Below, piece after piece: positions 1-11,682 of a DNA stretch of 64,000 nucleotides; positions within the stretch are counted from its first letter, which is position 1, and each line of letters begins with the position of its first letter. The DNA is taken from the NCBI RefSeq assembly GCF_014898055.3, contig NW_023602073.1:81014678-81078677 (forward strand), read 5' to 3'. The position numbers and the translations under genes are program-made. This DNA is from Talpa occidentalis (taxonomy: Eukaryota; Chordata; Mammalia; Eulipotyphla; Talpidae). A model generated the notes under the pieces. The model did no database searches and was not told where the DNA came from. It saw only the letters and a program-made list of their open reading frames with translations.

Positions 1-95
1 TGCTCTCTGGCTGACCGGAGATCGAACTAGTGCTGCAGAGGCTGTGGATTGCTTCATAGTGTGGTGCTTAACCCTTGTGCCACCAGGGAGGCCCC
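1..95 (-). repeat. tRNA-derived SINE, older subfamily, cut by window edge
   Basis: This is the tRNA-like head of the window's dominant SINE, read on the minus strand. The head reads ggggcctccctggtggcac and onward, followed by a B-box-like GATC-containing stretch. The terminal motif on the plus strand is ccaccagggaggcccc. The body and A-tail lie outside the window or are lost. The bases cttcatagtgtggtgcttaa match the older subfamily, not the younger gcgctcaaccgctgcgcc type. Confidence 0.8.
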
Positions 96-99
96 GCTA

Positions 100-262
100 A
101 GAGTTTTTTAGTGACATATTTATGGCTTTGTATAATATCATTACTCTGCAAGTAATGAATGTTTTACTTCTTCCTTTCCAATTGGATGCTTTCTACTTGT
201 TTTCCTTGTCTAATTATGACTTCCAATATGATTTTGAATAATAGTGGTGAGAATGGGCACCC
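100..262 (-). mobile_element. L1 LINE fragment, ORF2 reverse-transcriptase region
   Basis: The reverse complement reads as decayed L1 ORF2. The peptide GCPFSPLLFKIILEV is the L1 counterpart of the conserved SPLLF-NIVLEV stretch of the reverse-transcriptase domain. It is followed by a run resembling the next residues (RQGKQVESIQLERKK) and then a stop. The fragment covers only about 55 codons, has no poly-A end, and abuts the SINE head at 1-95. It is a dead internal piece of an old L1. Confidence 0.75.
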
Positions 263-294
263 TTATATATATTTATTCTGTAGACATGTCTAGT

Positions 295-796
295 GCAGTA
301 TGCACAGGGCAGGTTCACTATGAATTTGGACCGAGTGATACTGGAGAATCCCAGAGTCCTTGGTGGATTTGTCAGGCTTTAATGCTCTTTCAGGGAACCA
401 GGTACACAGGCATTCTAGGCAGAGAGGCTGGCATGCAGAGGCAGATACAGGCTGACCAGGGAGTGCTGGGAGGCAAGCAGGCTACCTAGCCTCCTAGGCC
501 CCACTTTAAGCTCTCTCTCCGGGCTCTCTCTGGTGTTCTCTCTTGCACTTTGTCCCATGGTCTCGCCTCTGCTGTAGTCATACCACTTGTCATCTTGCAG
601 CCGTTGTCTTCTCTGAGTGACACCATCCTTTTACCCCTGGCCTCCAGGCGCAGATGTGCACACTTGCTCATGAGCACACACCCATGCTCCAGGTCTCCAC
701 AATCAGGCATACATGCCCCATGCCTATGCTCCCAAGCTCCTTCTGCATTAACACAATCAAGGCCTCAGGTGATAGCCACAGAGGCTAGTGACACAA
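295..796 (-). mobile_element. Probable solo LTR (endogenous retrovirus class unresolved)
   Basis: A block of about 500 bases is clearly richer in G+C than its surroundings. On the minus strand it starts tgtgtcactagcc and ends gtgcatactgca, so it has TG...CA termini. It contains a TATA-like cttaaag, then attaaa as a possible polyadenylation signal about 130 bases later, in the usual LTR order. I do not see a matching target-site duplication, and the subfamily is not recognised. The open frames of 74-138 codons overlapping it are not retroviral proteins that I recognise. An unclassified GC-rich sequence is the alternative. Confidence 0.4.
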
Positions 797-1082
797 AAAG
801 CCTGATTAATTCATTTACTCTACAACATGGATTTGTACAATTGAAAAATGTGAATATTTTTAAGATTATTTATGCATACAATTGTGTTGCTTTACAAATC
901 ATTTGTTTTCTAGAAGTCGTGCCTAATAAGGAAAAAATGGTAATATATCTTGCAATTATGAAATAAAACAAGTACACTCATTTTTGAAAGTAGGAAAAAT
1001 GTTTTCTTGACTTTAACACTAATAAATTTTCATATGAAGATATACTAAAGAAAATATGTGTAAAAAACAAGGACACTGTCTT

Positions 1083-1352
1083 TTTGTTTTTTTAAGATTT
1101 ATTTCTTTATTTATACAAGCACTGGGTACAGTCAGAAGAGCGGGAGGGTGAGAAAATTCACCAGAGCCAGAGCGGGGAACAGAACAGGCAGACCAACGAA
1201 ATACACTGCTGAGGGGAGCAGCGGGTGAGGCAGGAGAGGTCTGTCGCACCATGTGGGACCCTAACAGGCAGCCGGGGATTGAACCGGCGCTGTAGAGGCT
1301 GCGGGCAGCTTCACAGCCCAGCGCTCAACCACTGCACCACCAGGGGAGACCC
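1083..1352 (-). repeat. tRNA-derived SINE, younger subfamily, full length
   Basis: A complete minus-strand copy. The plus strand shows the T-rich tail with atttatttc units, then acaagcactgggtacagtc, the body, and the tRNA-like head ending ccaccaggggagaccc. It is flanked by a perfect 17-base target-site duplication, aacaaggacactgtctt, at 1066-1082 and 1353-1369. This is the hallmark of L1-mediated insertion and shows that the copy is fairly recent. Confidence 0.92.
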
Positions 1353-1483
1353 AACAAGGACACTGTCTTGACAACTGCTTTATATAGCAACATAAGATTT
1401 GTTCTTGCAGGCTTTTCAGTGTAATACTGTTCCTAAAAGTGCAGAATCTGGACTCAGGATGACATGAGATGATTCCTAGTTTG

Positions 1484-1650
1484 GTCACCCATAGTTAGAA
1501 TTATATAAGCAAATTACTGAATCTCTCTGAGTCTCAGTTTACTAATTTGTGAGATAGTACTAAATACAATTGTTTAAAAAAGTATTTGAGAGAAATAAAT
1601 TAAATAATGTGTATAAGTACTTAGCAACAAATGTAAACATGTGAAGAAAT
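1484..1650 (+). repeat. MIR SINE (ancient)
   Basis: The stretch gcaaattactgaatctctc followed by tgagtctcagttta matches the MIR core (caagttactnaacctctctgagcctcagtttcctc), then gtgagatagta in place of gtaaaatgggga. The 3' part tapers into AT-rich sequence ending near cttagcaac. Divergence is heavy, as expected for this mammal-wide family. Confidence 0.7.
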
Positions 1651-1730
1651 CAAAAAAGACAAGCTATCATTATTATTGACAGCCTTTGGTAAATGTAGAT
1701 ACCAGATAAATTTAGTTATTTTCAGGTTTC

Positions 1731-1814
1731 TGCCGGGGATCGAACTCGTGCTGCAGAGACTGTGGATTGCTTCATAGTGTGATGCTTAACCCCTTGCACC
1801 ACTAGGGAGGCCCT
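1731..1814 (-). repeat. tRNA-derived SINE fragment (head only)
   Basis: Only the tRNA-like head survives: ccggggatcgaactcgtgc through ccactagggaggccct on the plus strand. There is no body or A-tail. The sequence is of the older type (cttcatagtgtgatgcttaa). Confidence 0.75.
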
Positions 1815-1844
1815 CTTTCACTTCTTTTTAAAATTTATTCCTGT

Positions 1845-1884
1845 GGGCCTCCCCTGGTGGCGCAGGCGGTTGAGCGCAGCGCCA
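1845..1884 (+). repeat. tRNA-derived SINE fragment, plus-strand head stub
   Basis: The bases gggcctcccctggtggcgca begin a plus-strand SINE head (A-box region) that stops after about 40 bases, immediately before the MLT1-type LTR. It lies head-to-head with the minus-strand fragment at 1731-1814, about 30 bases apart. Rearrangement or deletion has removed the rest. Confidence 0.65.
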
Positions 1885-1894
1885 CCAGTCTAAA

Positions 1895-2460
1895 ACTCCT
1901 ATTAATAGGCAGCTTCTGAAATGGCTCCTGGTAATGGTAATTCCTGCTGCCTGGGATTCAGGTGTCTGTTTAGTTCCATGCTCTTGACCATGGAATGAAT
2001 CCAGTAACTTGCTTGTAATTGGTGGAAAATGGCAAAAGTAAAGGTGTTGCTTTTTAGGTTACATTACACAAATCTGTGACTTCTATCTAATACGTCCATG
2101 TCCTCTAACTCGCTCGCTCTATTGAAGCCAGATACCATATTGGTAACCGTCTAGGAAGAGGTCCTTATGGGAAGAAATTGAGGAAGTCTTCTGAGGAATT
2201 GAGGTTCTTTGGCAAATAACCTGTGAGAAAATAAATTCTCCCAAGAATCACATTAGTGACCTTGGAAGCTGATCTATTCCAGTAAAGTATGAGATGCCTA
2301 CAGCCCTAGCTGATACTTTGACCATAACCTTGTGAAAGTCCCTGATCTAAGATTAGCTAAGATTGCAGGCCTATGGAAATGGTGAAATGATAAAATTGTT
2401 GTTTTAAAACACTAAAGTTTAGGATTATTGATTACACTATAACAGATAACTAATATAACC
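1895..2460 (+). mobile_element. MLT1-type MaLR LTR (ERVL-MaLR)
   Basis: Several landmarks of MLT1 LTRs occur in order on the plus strand: gcagcttctgaaatggctcc near the start, a lysine-tRNA-independent middle with ctcgctcgctct, then cttggaagctgatctattcc, a stretch like tgactgcagcctt (ttgaccataacc) and cttgtgaaagtccctgat, and the 3' end with gttgttttaaaacactaaag and ataactaatataac. This is an ancient eutherian element with no flanking internal region. Some middle sequence is lost. Confidence 0.75.
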
Positions 2461-5400
2461 CCTTCAAGTTCAAGAGCTTTATGAATATTATGAATAAAAA
2501 TCCTTTCAATTCTTGCTTTTAAAATTTTTATTATATTTGTGTGCCTTGTAAGAAATTCTTCAGTGGGAAAAAAAAAGTTTTCCAGAGTTTATCATGAAGT
2601 ACTTAGATGCATTAGTTAATATGGGAATTAGTTCCTTCCCATATTAACTTGAGGGAGGCAGGGCATTTAATTTTAATGAGTACCTTTAATTACTTCATTA
2701 AAAACAAGTATCTTTCAGATGCTGAGTAATCTTTGCTAATGTACCATCCCAGTACCCATTTTTTGGCACAGAACCTATACTTTTCATCTTTTCAAAAGAA
2801 TGTTAGAAAATTCTAAAAGAATTTATAAAAATTAATTTAGATGTGTTAATTATGGAAAAAGAAAATAGAAACTCAAAGGAATTAAAATTTGAGGTGTTAT
2901 TGAAGCAGTTATAGATTGAGTAATAATTTTAAACTATTTTATAGACAATTCATATCTAAATATATTCTCATTTAATATAGAAAATTATTAAATATATTAA
3001 TATTAACAATCTGTTATCTCTAGATCATAATTTTCAATAATAGATAATTAAATAATAAACAATGAATAATAAATTAAAATGTAACCTTTTGTCAGATTAA
3101 ACCGACACAGTTGCTTAATTAATGGATTTTTAAGATTTTTGTTTGTCAATAAATATAGCTTTTTAACAACAGAAAATGGCCCATTCTACATTCTTAGTCC
3201 AGGAAAAGATCCTTCCAAAATCACAATTTTGGGTAAATTTCAATATTACACTAAGTGGAACATATTAATAAACCATTTGGCAAAAGGGAACAAAGAATTT
3301 TGTGCTTTACTCTGTCCAACATTGCTCCCTTTTGGCTCTCCTAAGTTAAGGAGAGATATTTCAGTGGGGATTGTTTAATAATTTAGTGGGAGAGAGGTAT
3401 TTTGGATTGAACACTCAGAAACAGAGCATTTAATGACTAGTAAGAAACACAGGAAAGGGAAACAGCTTGCAGAAGAGAGACTATAAATAAGAAATAAGAA
3501 GGATTTTTGGACTATCTCATGAAACTGAATAAATGCAAATTCATATAGTGTCAAAATTAACTTGATTTATTTTTCAATGAGATGATTAAAGAGTGAAAAA
3601 TAAATGAGCTCACCTTTCTACAGTGCCTCATGATAGATAAGAGTAAAATTTACTTAGTTACTTCCTTTATAAGATTTGGTGACTACTATTATGATTGATT
3701 TAAAGAAAAGTAAATTGCTCAACAACATTTTAGGAAGAACTGTTTATCCCAATTGCTAAATCTACCAAGAATAAACATAGGAAACAGTTAGGAACTTGGC
3801 TATGCAATAAGCTAAATTCGATCTTGAAAGGAAAGCCAAATAAACTTAGTTTGTGCCCAGAATTATACAAATATGTTTGTTACATGGATCAAGTTAATCA
3901 GTTGCAAATATTCTCCAAATTAGGAGTACCCATGTGCTGTATAACTTACACATATGAATATGAAATTATACTAGAAGAGAAAATGGGTCATCACAGTGAC
4001 TTCAGGTCAGAGAGATCACTGTCCAGTTAAGATAAAACAACCATCACCGCCCAATCCTGCAAGAGTCCAGAAACCTGCTGTAGCAGGTAGATACCTGTAC
4101 AGCATTATATGTTAATTGGATTTTATGGGCATCCATCAAGCCTAACTGCTATTTTGTTGCACTTAATATCAAATGCTGTATTTGGATCCCAAATAACTGA
4201 CTTTAAAAAAATAAATATTTTTTGGAACAGAGTGTGTTTGTTAGTTGGGATCTGCCTATAAGTGCCAAATCTCTGCTTTCAGCTTTGTGAGTATAGCCAT
4301 CAACAGACAATCACATTACAGTTCCCCTGAGACCTGAGAGACCAAATGCACTCTACTATGCCTGGATGAGGAACCTGGATGTTAGACAGAGTCTGGCTCA
4401 GTTAAGTCTTCAAATATAAGGCAGTCATAATCCCATTCTAAAGTTGAATTTTAGTATTATAAAACAATACTGAATTCTGAGCCCTGATTCTTCTTGTGGT
4501 TTAAATACTAGTATTTTTTTCCTTGACTCTGAACAAGTAAAAAAACCCTACAGTGCATTTTTTCCCATTTTGAACAAATTAACAAAGAATGTTATGTATG
4601 AGCACTGTGCTCTCTGGAAAAATGCGTGCTTTCAATGAGCATCAGTGAGGACCTACTGAGTGAGTCCTCCAAATAACATTATATAGAGGGAAAAAAATAA
4701 GGCAGTGGAATTCTTTTACAGCTACTTATGTCATTTTCCCCCTTGAATTTATGTGTGGGAAAAGTGTGTGGCGCAAAATCCTCTTTTCAGTAACTCAATT
4801 CTGGTACAATAATTTTTCCCTATTAAATGGCAGTACACTATTTTAGACTCTGCAGTTTGTGTTCTTACTTAGCAATGAATCAACCTCATAATTTCAATTC
4901 TTTTTCATCTCTTCTTTTCTTTAAATCAGTACTTAATAAGTACTTAATACTTAATATCAAAGGATTATTCTTCTCCAAATCTTATCTATGCACAGAATTG
5001 AATGTTCACACATATTTTCCTTAAAACAAGAATTCTCTAGAATTAAGTCTAAGAGAATGAGGTTACTGTAAAATTGTTGCTTTGATGAGATTAGAGAGAC
5101 TATATTCAGACCATTCTATCTCAGACACTTCCTGAACATAACTTTAATTTATAAATTTGTAATTTTTCCTCAAAAAACTCACAATAAAGAGAGTTAGACA
5201 TGTTTTGTCCTGTTTTTTCCCAAATGTCAATAATGATTAACCACATATTGAATATGTGCAATTCACCTACTATATTCACTCACTATATGGCGCAAGATTC
5301 AATTTAAGGATGAGGAAGCAGAAAGCTGCTTCAATTGTGTGATTTTTTTCAATATTACAATATTGTTAGTGGCTAAAATTTTTGTCTTGATTTTTCATTT

Positions 5401-6689
5401 ATATTCTTCCATTTATAAAGTAGCTACTATATTTTAAGAATACATATACATATACACAAATGTGTTTTAGCATGACAAAAAGTTTTAATTTGAAGTGATT
5501 TTCTATCTTGCTTCCTATTATTTCCTATTACATTCCTTCATTGACTTTCATGCAGAAGCATTGATAGTCCATCTCTTCCTCAAACCATTAGGTAGTGAGA
5601 AATCCACTCTCATCCAAGCATCACTCTTGACCTCAAGTTCATGTCGGGAGGCCCAAATACTGGTATATGTGTATCACTCATAAAAGATCTTTCTGAGAGG
5701 AACAAAGGGAGTGGAGAGTGGGTGTGATGACAGGTACATGTTCATTGGAGAGAAGCAATGTCCAGAAAAGAGCCACTTCCAGTCAAGGAAAACAAGCAAA
5801 ACTTTCTAGCCCCTGATGTGTAGAAAAAAAAATCACAAATTTCCGAGGATTTAACACAGTGATAGAAGCACTTCTGATTTATATTATCCCCTTTTCATTT
5901 ATTCCATTAGAACATTTATGCCACATCTCAGAGGACATATTGTAGTCTGCCATGACGGAAGCATCTGTCTTAGATGTTTACATAAAATCTCTCTCATCCT
6001 CCACCACTGTTCTGTCATTCCTTATACCAGAACCTTCCTTATGTAAGGAACAGTTCCAGTTCTTTTGTTTGACTGAGATTCCCATCCCCCATCTTTCTTT
6101 ACCCTCAACAGTTTAGTGTATGTAACCTGCATTCTTAGCAATAAAATGTTTCTGACAGGATCTCATTGGTGTTCCTCAGAACCCCCACCTTGAAAGAATG
6201 ATTTTTCTCTGCCTCAAACAACCATGGCTTGACTCTGCCTTAAACAACAACAGGTGCTGGCCTACTTCAGATATTATTGTCACCAAGCACTATAGTTCCT
6301 CCAGAGTTTCAGTCACAATACAGTTATGCTTTGGTTCCCATTCCCAGTACTTTTAGTTTACTCTAAAATCTTCAGTCCCCAAATCCTTTCATTTTACCAG
6401 AACCACCATTCACTGTGCTTCTCTTGTCTATTACAAGGTATATCCTTAGTAAATAATTTTCATAAAATAAATTGAACAAGTATGTTCACCTCACCTCCAA
6501 AGTTTGAAACCCCTTTAGAATTCTGCTGAGTCTACCTTGTTGAACCAGTCATGAGTATGACCTTTCTCATTGTTCCTTCTTCAAAAATCGTATCTGTCCC
6601 ATTTGCTCTTTCTCAGTACAGGTAATTTGTGCTAGTATTTACAAGATGAAAAATATAGTCATGTTCCAAACAACAGCTATCTATTTTTG
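2461..6689. other. Unassigned AT-rich DNA, no gene seen
   Basis: Read on both strands, this holds no exon-like open block, RNA gene or well-preserved transposon. Around 2820-3110 it is almost pure A+T. Between 4200 and 4450 and between 5880 and 6480 the composition is more mixed and may be very old transposon sequence that I cannot classify. The open frames of 62-79 codons here have no recognisable motif. Confidence 0.5.
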
Positions 6690-6900
6690 AATAACTATTA
6701 TCTCTCAGGCACTTTAAAATGTAATCTTATTTGATCCTTTCAACATCTCCACAAATAAGCATTATTCGTATTTTAGAAATGGAAAATGTAAACCTCCAAG
6801 AGGTTAATTGCTCAAATTGACATAATTTGTAAGTGCCGGAGTTCCAGCTAAGGCCTTTAGAGATACAAAATCCATGTTGTTTCCATTATGCCACATTCTG
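6690..6900 (-). repeat. MIR SINE (ancient)
   Basis: Reverse-orientation MIR. The order on the plus strand is caggcactttaaaatg, atcttatttgatcctttcaa, attttagaaatgg, a gaggttaattgctcaa equivalent of gaggttaagtaacttgccc, and finally ccattatgccacattct, corresponding to the inverted MIR head. Strongly diverged but collinear over about 200 bases. Confidence 0.72.
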
Positions 6901-7944
6901 TAAATATCAAATAGTAACTCAAGGGGTAGATATATCAGCTCATATTGGGAGTAAAGTTAGATTGACCATACCCTGGGAAGAGGGCTCATATATCATTAAG
7001 TACAAGGGTCTTGCTCTGTCCCTTGAATCATAACACCTAAGAAAGCTGTCAAATGTAATTAACCTGTACTTACCATCTGTTTTTTCTGTGCCACAGCCAG
7101 GGATATATTTTAAAAGATAATAAATGTGCAGGCAACTTCATTTATACTAAATGTTACTATATATTAAAAATCCAGCTTTCTATAACCTTGTAATTTCCTC
7201 CTGGAAAAGCATGATGACTTGATGGGAAGATCTTCCTGCTGAACCATGGAGTTATTTCTTACCTTCTTCCAAAAATTAAGAAAGGGATGAGACTATAGGA
7301 AAAATAGACAATGTGGTAATTCAACTGAGGTTAAAATTATTTTCAAGTAATGAATTTTCTCACCTACTTCTCCAAAAGAGCAGTTAACATAGTTCTTCCT
7401 TTTTTCTAGCCTAAGGTTTCCTAATAAGACTAACCAATTCCAAGGAACTTATATCTGAAATAAAGAAGGCAATTCAAAAAAATTAAACATGACCTATAAA
7501 ATGTATTATTCTTAATACTGCTCTTTTTAAGTCTTTCTTTTTAAAAGAAAATCTCTATGTATTTTTCGATGCCCCATAGCATAGTCTGTCAAGGCCTCAA
7601 CCCTTTCTAAGAGTTGATAACTTTTTATAAATCCCTCTAACATCCTGTGCCACCAGCATTCTCTTGCTTCCTTGACCTTTGCCATGCCCAGTTGAGTCTT
7701 CAGAATCGGTGACCCATTTTCTTTACTGAACACCATTTCTTTGTATTTCTTGCAACTCTTTGTAGCTCTATATTAATTTCCAATTTTTTAAATAAAAATC
7801 ATTTCTCAATATACGCTTCCAGTCTTATTCAAGTTAACTATCCAGTGTAAAATTTGAGCAATAAACTATTTATATACATATTAGCTGCCCTCTTTAGGCA
7901 AAGGATGAAATAAATCAGAATTTTCTCAAACCCTTTCTATATTG
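6901..7944. other. Unassigned DNA, no gene seen
   Basis: I see no transposon landmark, exon pattern or RNA gene. A minus-strand open frame of 69 codons at 7527-7736 shows no motif and no splice-site pair, and I treat it as chance. Confidence 0.5.
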
Positions 7945-8150
7945 ACAATCATTGCATGATTTCTGTGCCAGGCACTGGTCTTCTCATGCATTAACTCATT
8001 TAATGTTCAACATAACTACAAAAGCAAAAAGTATTATTTCCATTTCACAAAAACACAAGCAACTAAAGACAAAGAATTTGATGAGCCAAGCTCACATGGC
8101 TAGTTCATAACAGATCAAATATCCAAATTAATCACTGTGATTTCAAAGAG
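7945..8150 (-). repeat. MIR SINE (ancient)
   Basis: Inverted MIR. The plus strand reads gtgccaggcactggtcttc, then tgcattaactcatttaatg, attatttccatttcaca and a decayed counterpart of gccaaggtcacacagctag (gccaagctcacatggctag). Good collinearity with the family over about 200 bases. Confidence 0.75.
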
Positions 8151-9531
8151 TGTGTAAACACTAAAGTACTATGGTCTTGGGAATGATAATTGGTGCTAGG
8201 CTTTTCATAAATATTTTTGTCACTTTTTCTTGGAGTGAGCAGAGTGACTTCATAAAGACTGGCCTCATGAATGTATGGTGTGCTTTTCTTCCTCCCGAGT
8301 GAACATATATAGTCACCAAATGCCTGGAGATCGGCTCTCAGGGAAAACTTTCATTGCTACCCAAAGATTCCTTTCCAACCTTCATGCTAATTTTTCCATC
8401 TGGGCTTATTGCTTCAATTTACAGCTTTGAAATATGCAAAACTACAAAAGTGTACTTCTAAACTAATAACTTTACCTTTTATATATCCCAGGCACAAATG
8501 TCTGCAAATAATAAACACTACTTAAATATTACTTTCATGTGAAAGAAACATTTGTGAAGAGATTTTCATAGAGAAAAGGGAATAAGAGCTCTGATTTTCT
8601 GAGACTAATATCAAATAGATTAATTCCAACATTACTCTAATGGGTGCAGTGACAATATTTAAATTTGTATGTTTACAGTATTTGTAAATTTATATATTTA
8701 ATTTTTTAATATTGATAAAGTTTGCTTTCTATATTAATGGATTCCAATCTTATTCTTTATATTGCTTACTATGTAGCTTTGTGTTGTAAGTACTTTACCT
8801 GTTCCTCTTTGCATAGAGACATTCTTGGTGATGAGGTTGACCTGTATGTTGCCTTCAACTCATTAGTCAAGAGACAGAGGCAGAATTAAGAGGAAATACA
8901 CTTCTCACAGAAAGAAAGAAATATTTGTTTACTATATAGTTCTCAACATCCTAGGCTTTAAATATATATTGGTACAAATAAGGCAATGTGGTTTTTGTAG
9001 GACAAAATTGTTTAATGGCATTGAAACTGTGAATTGACTGAAATCTGAACCCTTTGTCTTTGGAAGGAAGGAGACCTGCAACCAAAAGTGACAAAAAACA
9101 TACAAATAAGGAATCATCACTTTCTTTTGTTTAGATTTTCCGAAGTTCCTCACACTCTTGACTGGGCAGCATCTTTATTCCTCAGTTCTCAATGATTAGT
9201 GGTAACATTGCGATTAAAGTGGATGATTCTGTGAATCTTACTGATTTCCTGGTTCATGAAAATTCCTTCTCCTCTCTCTAACTCCCACACAACCCTTTTA
9301 AATTGTTTTTGTTTTGTTTAACACATACTTATGTTGTTTGCTTTGCAAGGTGACATGTCCACTCATTCTCAAAAGAATGCTTCAGCTGCTTCTCAAGAAC
9401 AGGAGTGCTTATATAGTTGCTTTTTTATTTTCACTAGAAACAAGTCCAGTTTACCTTCTCAGTACATAATTACTATACCTATACTTGAAATTTCTTATGA
9501 AAGTGGCAGTATGATTCTTCATGTATTTGAG

Positions 9532-9572
9532 TGGTGTGTGTGTACGTGTGTGTGTGTTTGTGTATCTTATGT
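9532..9572 (+). repeat. Interrupted (TG)n microsatellite
   Basis: The stretch is built from tg units with interruptions by acg and ttt. It is short and impure, so it is probably only weakly length-variable. Confidence 0.8.
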
Positions 9573-10029
9573 GTCCATGTTTCTATGGCCTACTTTACTC
9601 TTAAGGAAATCAACACTTAAAATAGTCAACCAGTTTTTACTCTCTAACTTCCCTCTCTAAGAAACAAAATTCAGCTGCAGCTGTTTTACTTGTATAGAGT
9701 TCTATTATACTTAATGTTTATAGTTGAGAAAGAGTTAGAAAGAGTTAATTTGTTTTCTGAAATTATCGTGTAACATATTCCACAGAAATATTATATCTTG
9801 CTGTATGTGTGCATATCTAAAAAGGGAAAATACTTGTTTATATGTTCATGTTTTCATAATAAAGAAAATTTTAATAAGACATTTAGAGGAACTGGACCCA
9901 CAATTGCAGCTATGCCTAGGAGTGTTCCGTTTTTATGTCTTAATACTAGTGATTTCCAAATCTGTAAAGATTACCTAAAATATTTCCCCATATTTCCAGA
10001 TTCCTCTAGGCAAACCAAGATGAGATAGA

Positions 10030-10070
10030 TGAGCAAGAGAGAAAGAGAGAAGAGAGAGAGAGAGAGAAAG
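10030..10070 (+). repeat. (GA)n purine microsatellite
   Basis: Repeated ga units interrupted by single extra A residues give an all-purine run on the plus strand, ending at gaaagactttg. Confidence 0.8.
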
Positions 10071-10249
10071 ACTTTGAAATTTATTCTGATCCTCAGGCAG
10101 ACATTTTGAAGCAACAAACAACAAACCCAAGCTACCATGTTAAAGTAAAAGGTGAAAAAAAAAATCATCAATAAATCCAAATAAGGAGCAACCTATTTCC
10201 CAGCTTCCTTTATAATACCTAAAATTCAGTAAACTTTACAATCCTTATT

Positions 10250-10519
10250 TACTTATTTATTTTAAAGATTATTTATGCATACAAAAGCTAGGGTGCATGT
10301 CAGAGATGGGGGTGTGAGAGGATCCATCAGAGACAGAGTGGGGAGCAGAACAGGCAAATGTACTGAAATACACTGGTGAGGGGAGCAGCAGGCAAGACAG
10401 GAGAGGTCTGCTGCGCCATGTGGGTCACCTTCCAGGCCAGGGATATAACTCATGCTGCAGTGGTTGCAGATAGCTTCATAGTGCTATGTCTTAAACCCTT
10501 GCACCACCAGGGAGGCCCC
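10250..10519 (-). repeat. tRNA-derived SINE, older subfamily
   Basis: Complete minus-strand copy with the older 3' end (atttatgcatacaaaagc) and the tgctatgtcttaaaccctt head variant, ending ccaccagggaggcccc. The flanks acaatccttattt and acaattcttaatt look like a TSD with mismatches, which agrees with greater age. Confidence 0.85.
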
Positions 10520-10796
10520 ACAATTCTTAATTTTGAAAAAATAAATAAATGCTTATTTATTTTTCCAGTTTTACCAATATTTTAATTTAATTATTAAAAA
10601 TCCAATGACAGAGAAATTGTCATGATTATCATTCAAAAACAACAGAATTACATTCATATAGTTCTAGGGGTACTTAAGGGGTTGCTTTCTTTGGCAAATT
10701 CATAACAACCTGAAATACAAAGTTGAGTGACTGTTTAGAGGTTCATTTTTTTTTTCATATAAAGAGTTCAAATGTTTGTACCAATTTTTTTTTTCA

Positions 10797-11250
10797 ACAG
10801 GCAAAATCTAGAAATAACTGAAACACCCATAAGCACATGAATGGATAAACTAACAGTGGTAGATCCAAAGATGATAATATTACTCAGAGATGAAGATGAC
10901 CTATTCATATGATCTCATTGATGAATCTCAAAGTAATTATGAAATTTAAAGGAAAATAAATTGATGGAAAGTTTGTAATTCTAGTCATAGAAATTGAAGC
11001 AAATACACAGGCACCCCTTGTAAGGAAAAAGTAAATTAATGGCTACCTGGAGAGGTAAGAAATGCAAGGAGAGATTATAAAAGGACATGCGGTAAATATA
11101 CCATGACAGAAATGGTCATAATAATGACCATAATGATGATTTTAGAGGTCCATAACTATATTAAAACTTTTCAGATTGTGCATTTCAAACACATGCAGTT
11201 TAGTACTTGTAAATTATACCTTAATAGCGCTTTTAAAAATGACTCAAGAT
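10797..11250 (+). mobile_element. Ancient L1 (L1M-type) 3' end
   Basis: The run caacaggcaaaatctagaaa, then aagcacatgaatggataaac, attactcagagatgaagatg and gatgaatctcaaagtaatt corresponds to the ORF2 C-terminal and 3' UTR region of old mammalian L1. It closes with gtaaattataccttaatagc, the typical end of L1M 3' UTRs (gtaaattatacctcaataaa). Many substitutions and small deletions leave no reading frame. Confidence 0.72.
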
Positions 11251-11325
11251 TTAAAAAATCTCCATATACCACTCTTTTTTAGAAATAGGCTTGGCAACCG
11301 TATATCAACTCCACCACTTCTTTCC

Positions 11326-11682
11326 TCATACTTTCCGTGGCCGGTCTTGTCTCAGTGCAGAAAATATTGTGAAGCAATGAAGGATTTTTCCATCTGATTC
11401 AACAGAAATGCTACCTATATCACGAGAGCTACATTTCTGGATAGCAGGACCCATTTTCTTCACCCCCCCAACAACCTGTACAGTAATGGCTTTGAGGCAA
11501 ACCTCACTTTGAAAAGCTACAGGAATCCACAAAACCTTTCCATTATTTTCTTTGCCAGTGACATCAGTCACATTTCCTGAAATTCCTGCAATTTGTATAC
11601 AAATGAATCCTGCATAGTCACTGTCACAGATATATGACTGGACAAACTGTCTATAATCTCCTCCACTCCCTATCAAGTACAA
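11326..11682 (-). other. Open frame of 118 codons, origin unknown
   Basis: An uninterrupted minus-strand frame in DNA less AT-rich than its surroundings. The predicted peptide has no low-complexity bias and includes VQVVGGVKKMGPAIQKC. I do not recognise it. No poly-A tail, splice-site pair or TSD marks it as a processed pseudogene, and the frame continues past the ATG only briefly before a stop. It could be chance, a decayed pseudogene piece, or the inside of an unknown transposon. Confidence 0.2.

Larger units (their letters stand above)
8151..10249. other. Unassigned AT-rich DNA with two simple repeats
   Basis: No gene or family-level transposon is recognised. A GT-rich microsatellite lies at 9532-9572 (interrupted TG units with tacg and ttt breaks). 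A GA-rich one lies at 10030-10070 (gagagaaagagagaag pattern). The open frame at 9331-9660 runs through the TG repeat, which explains its repeated C and V residues. Confidence 0.5.

Noticed and set aside
550..966. 138-codon plus-strand frame
   Set aside because: It lies mainly in the LTR-like block and then runs into AT-rich DNA. There is no recognisable domain, and it is opposite to the inferred LTR direction.
9331..9660. 109-codon frame with CVCTCVCVCV-like run
   Set aside because: It is produced by the TG microsatellite. There is no other protein-like signal.
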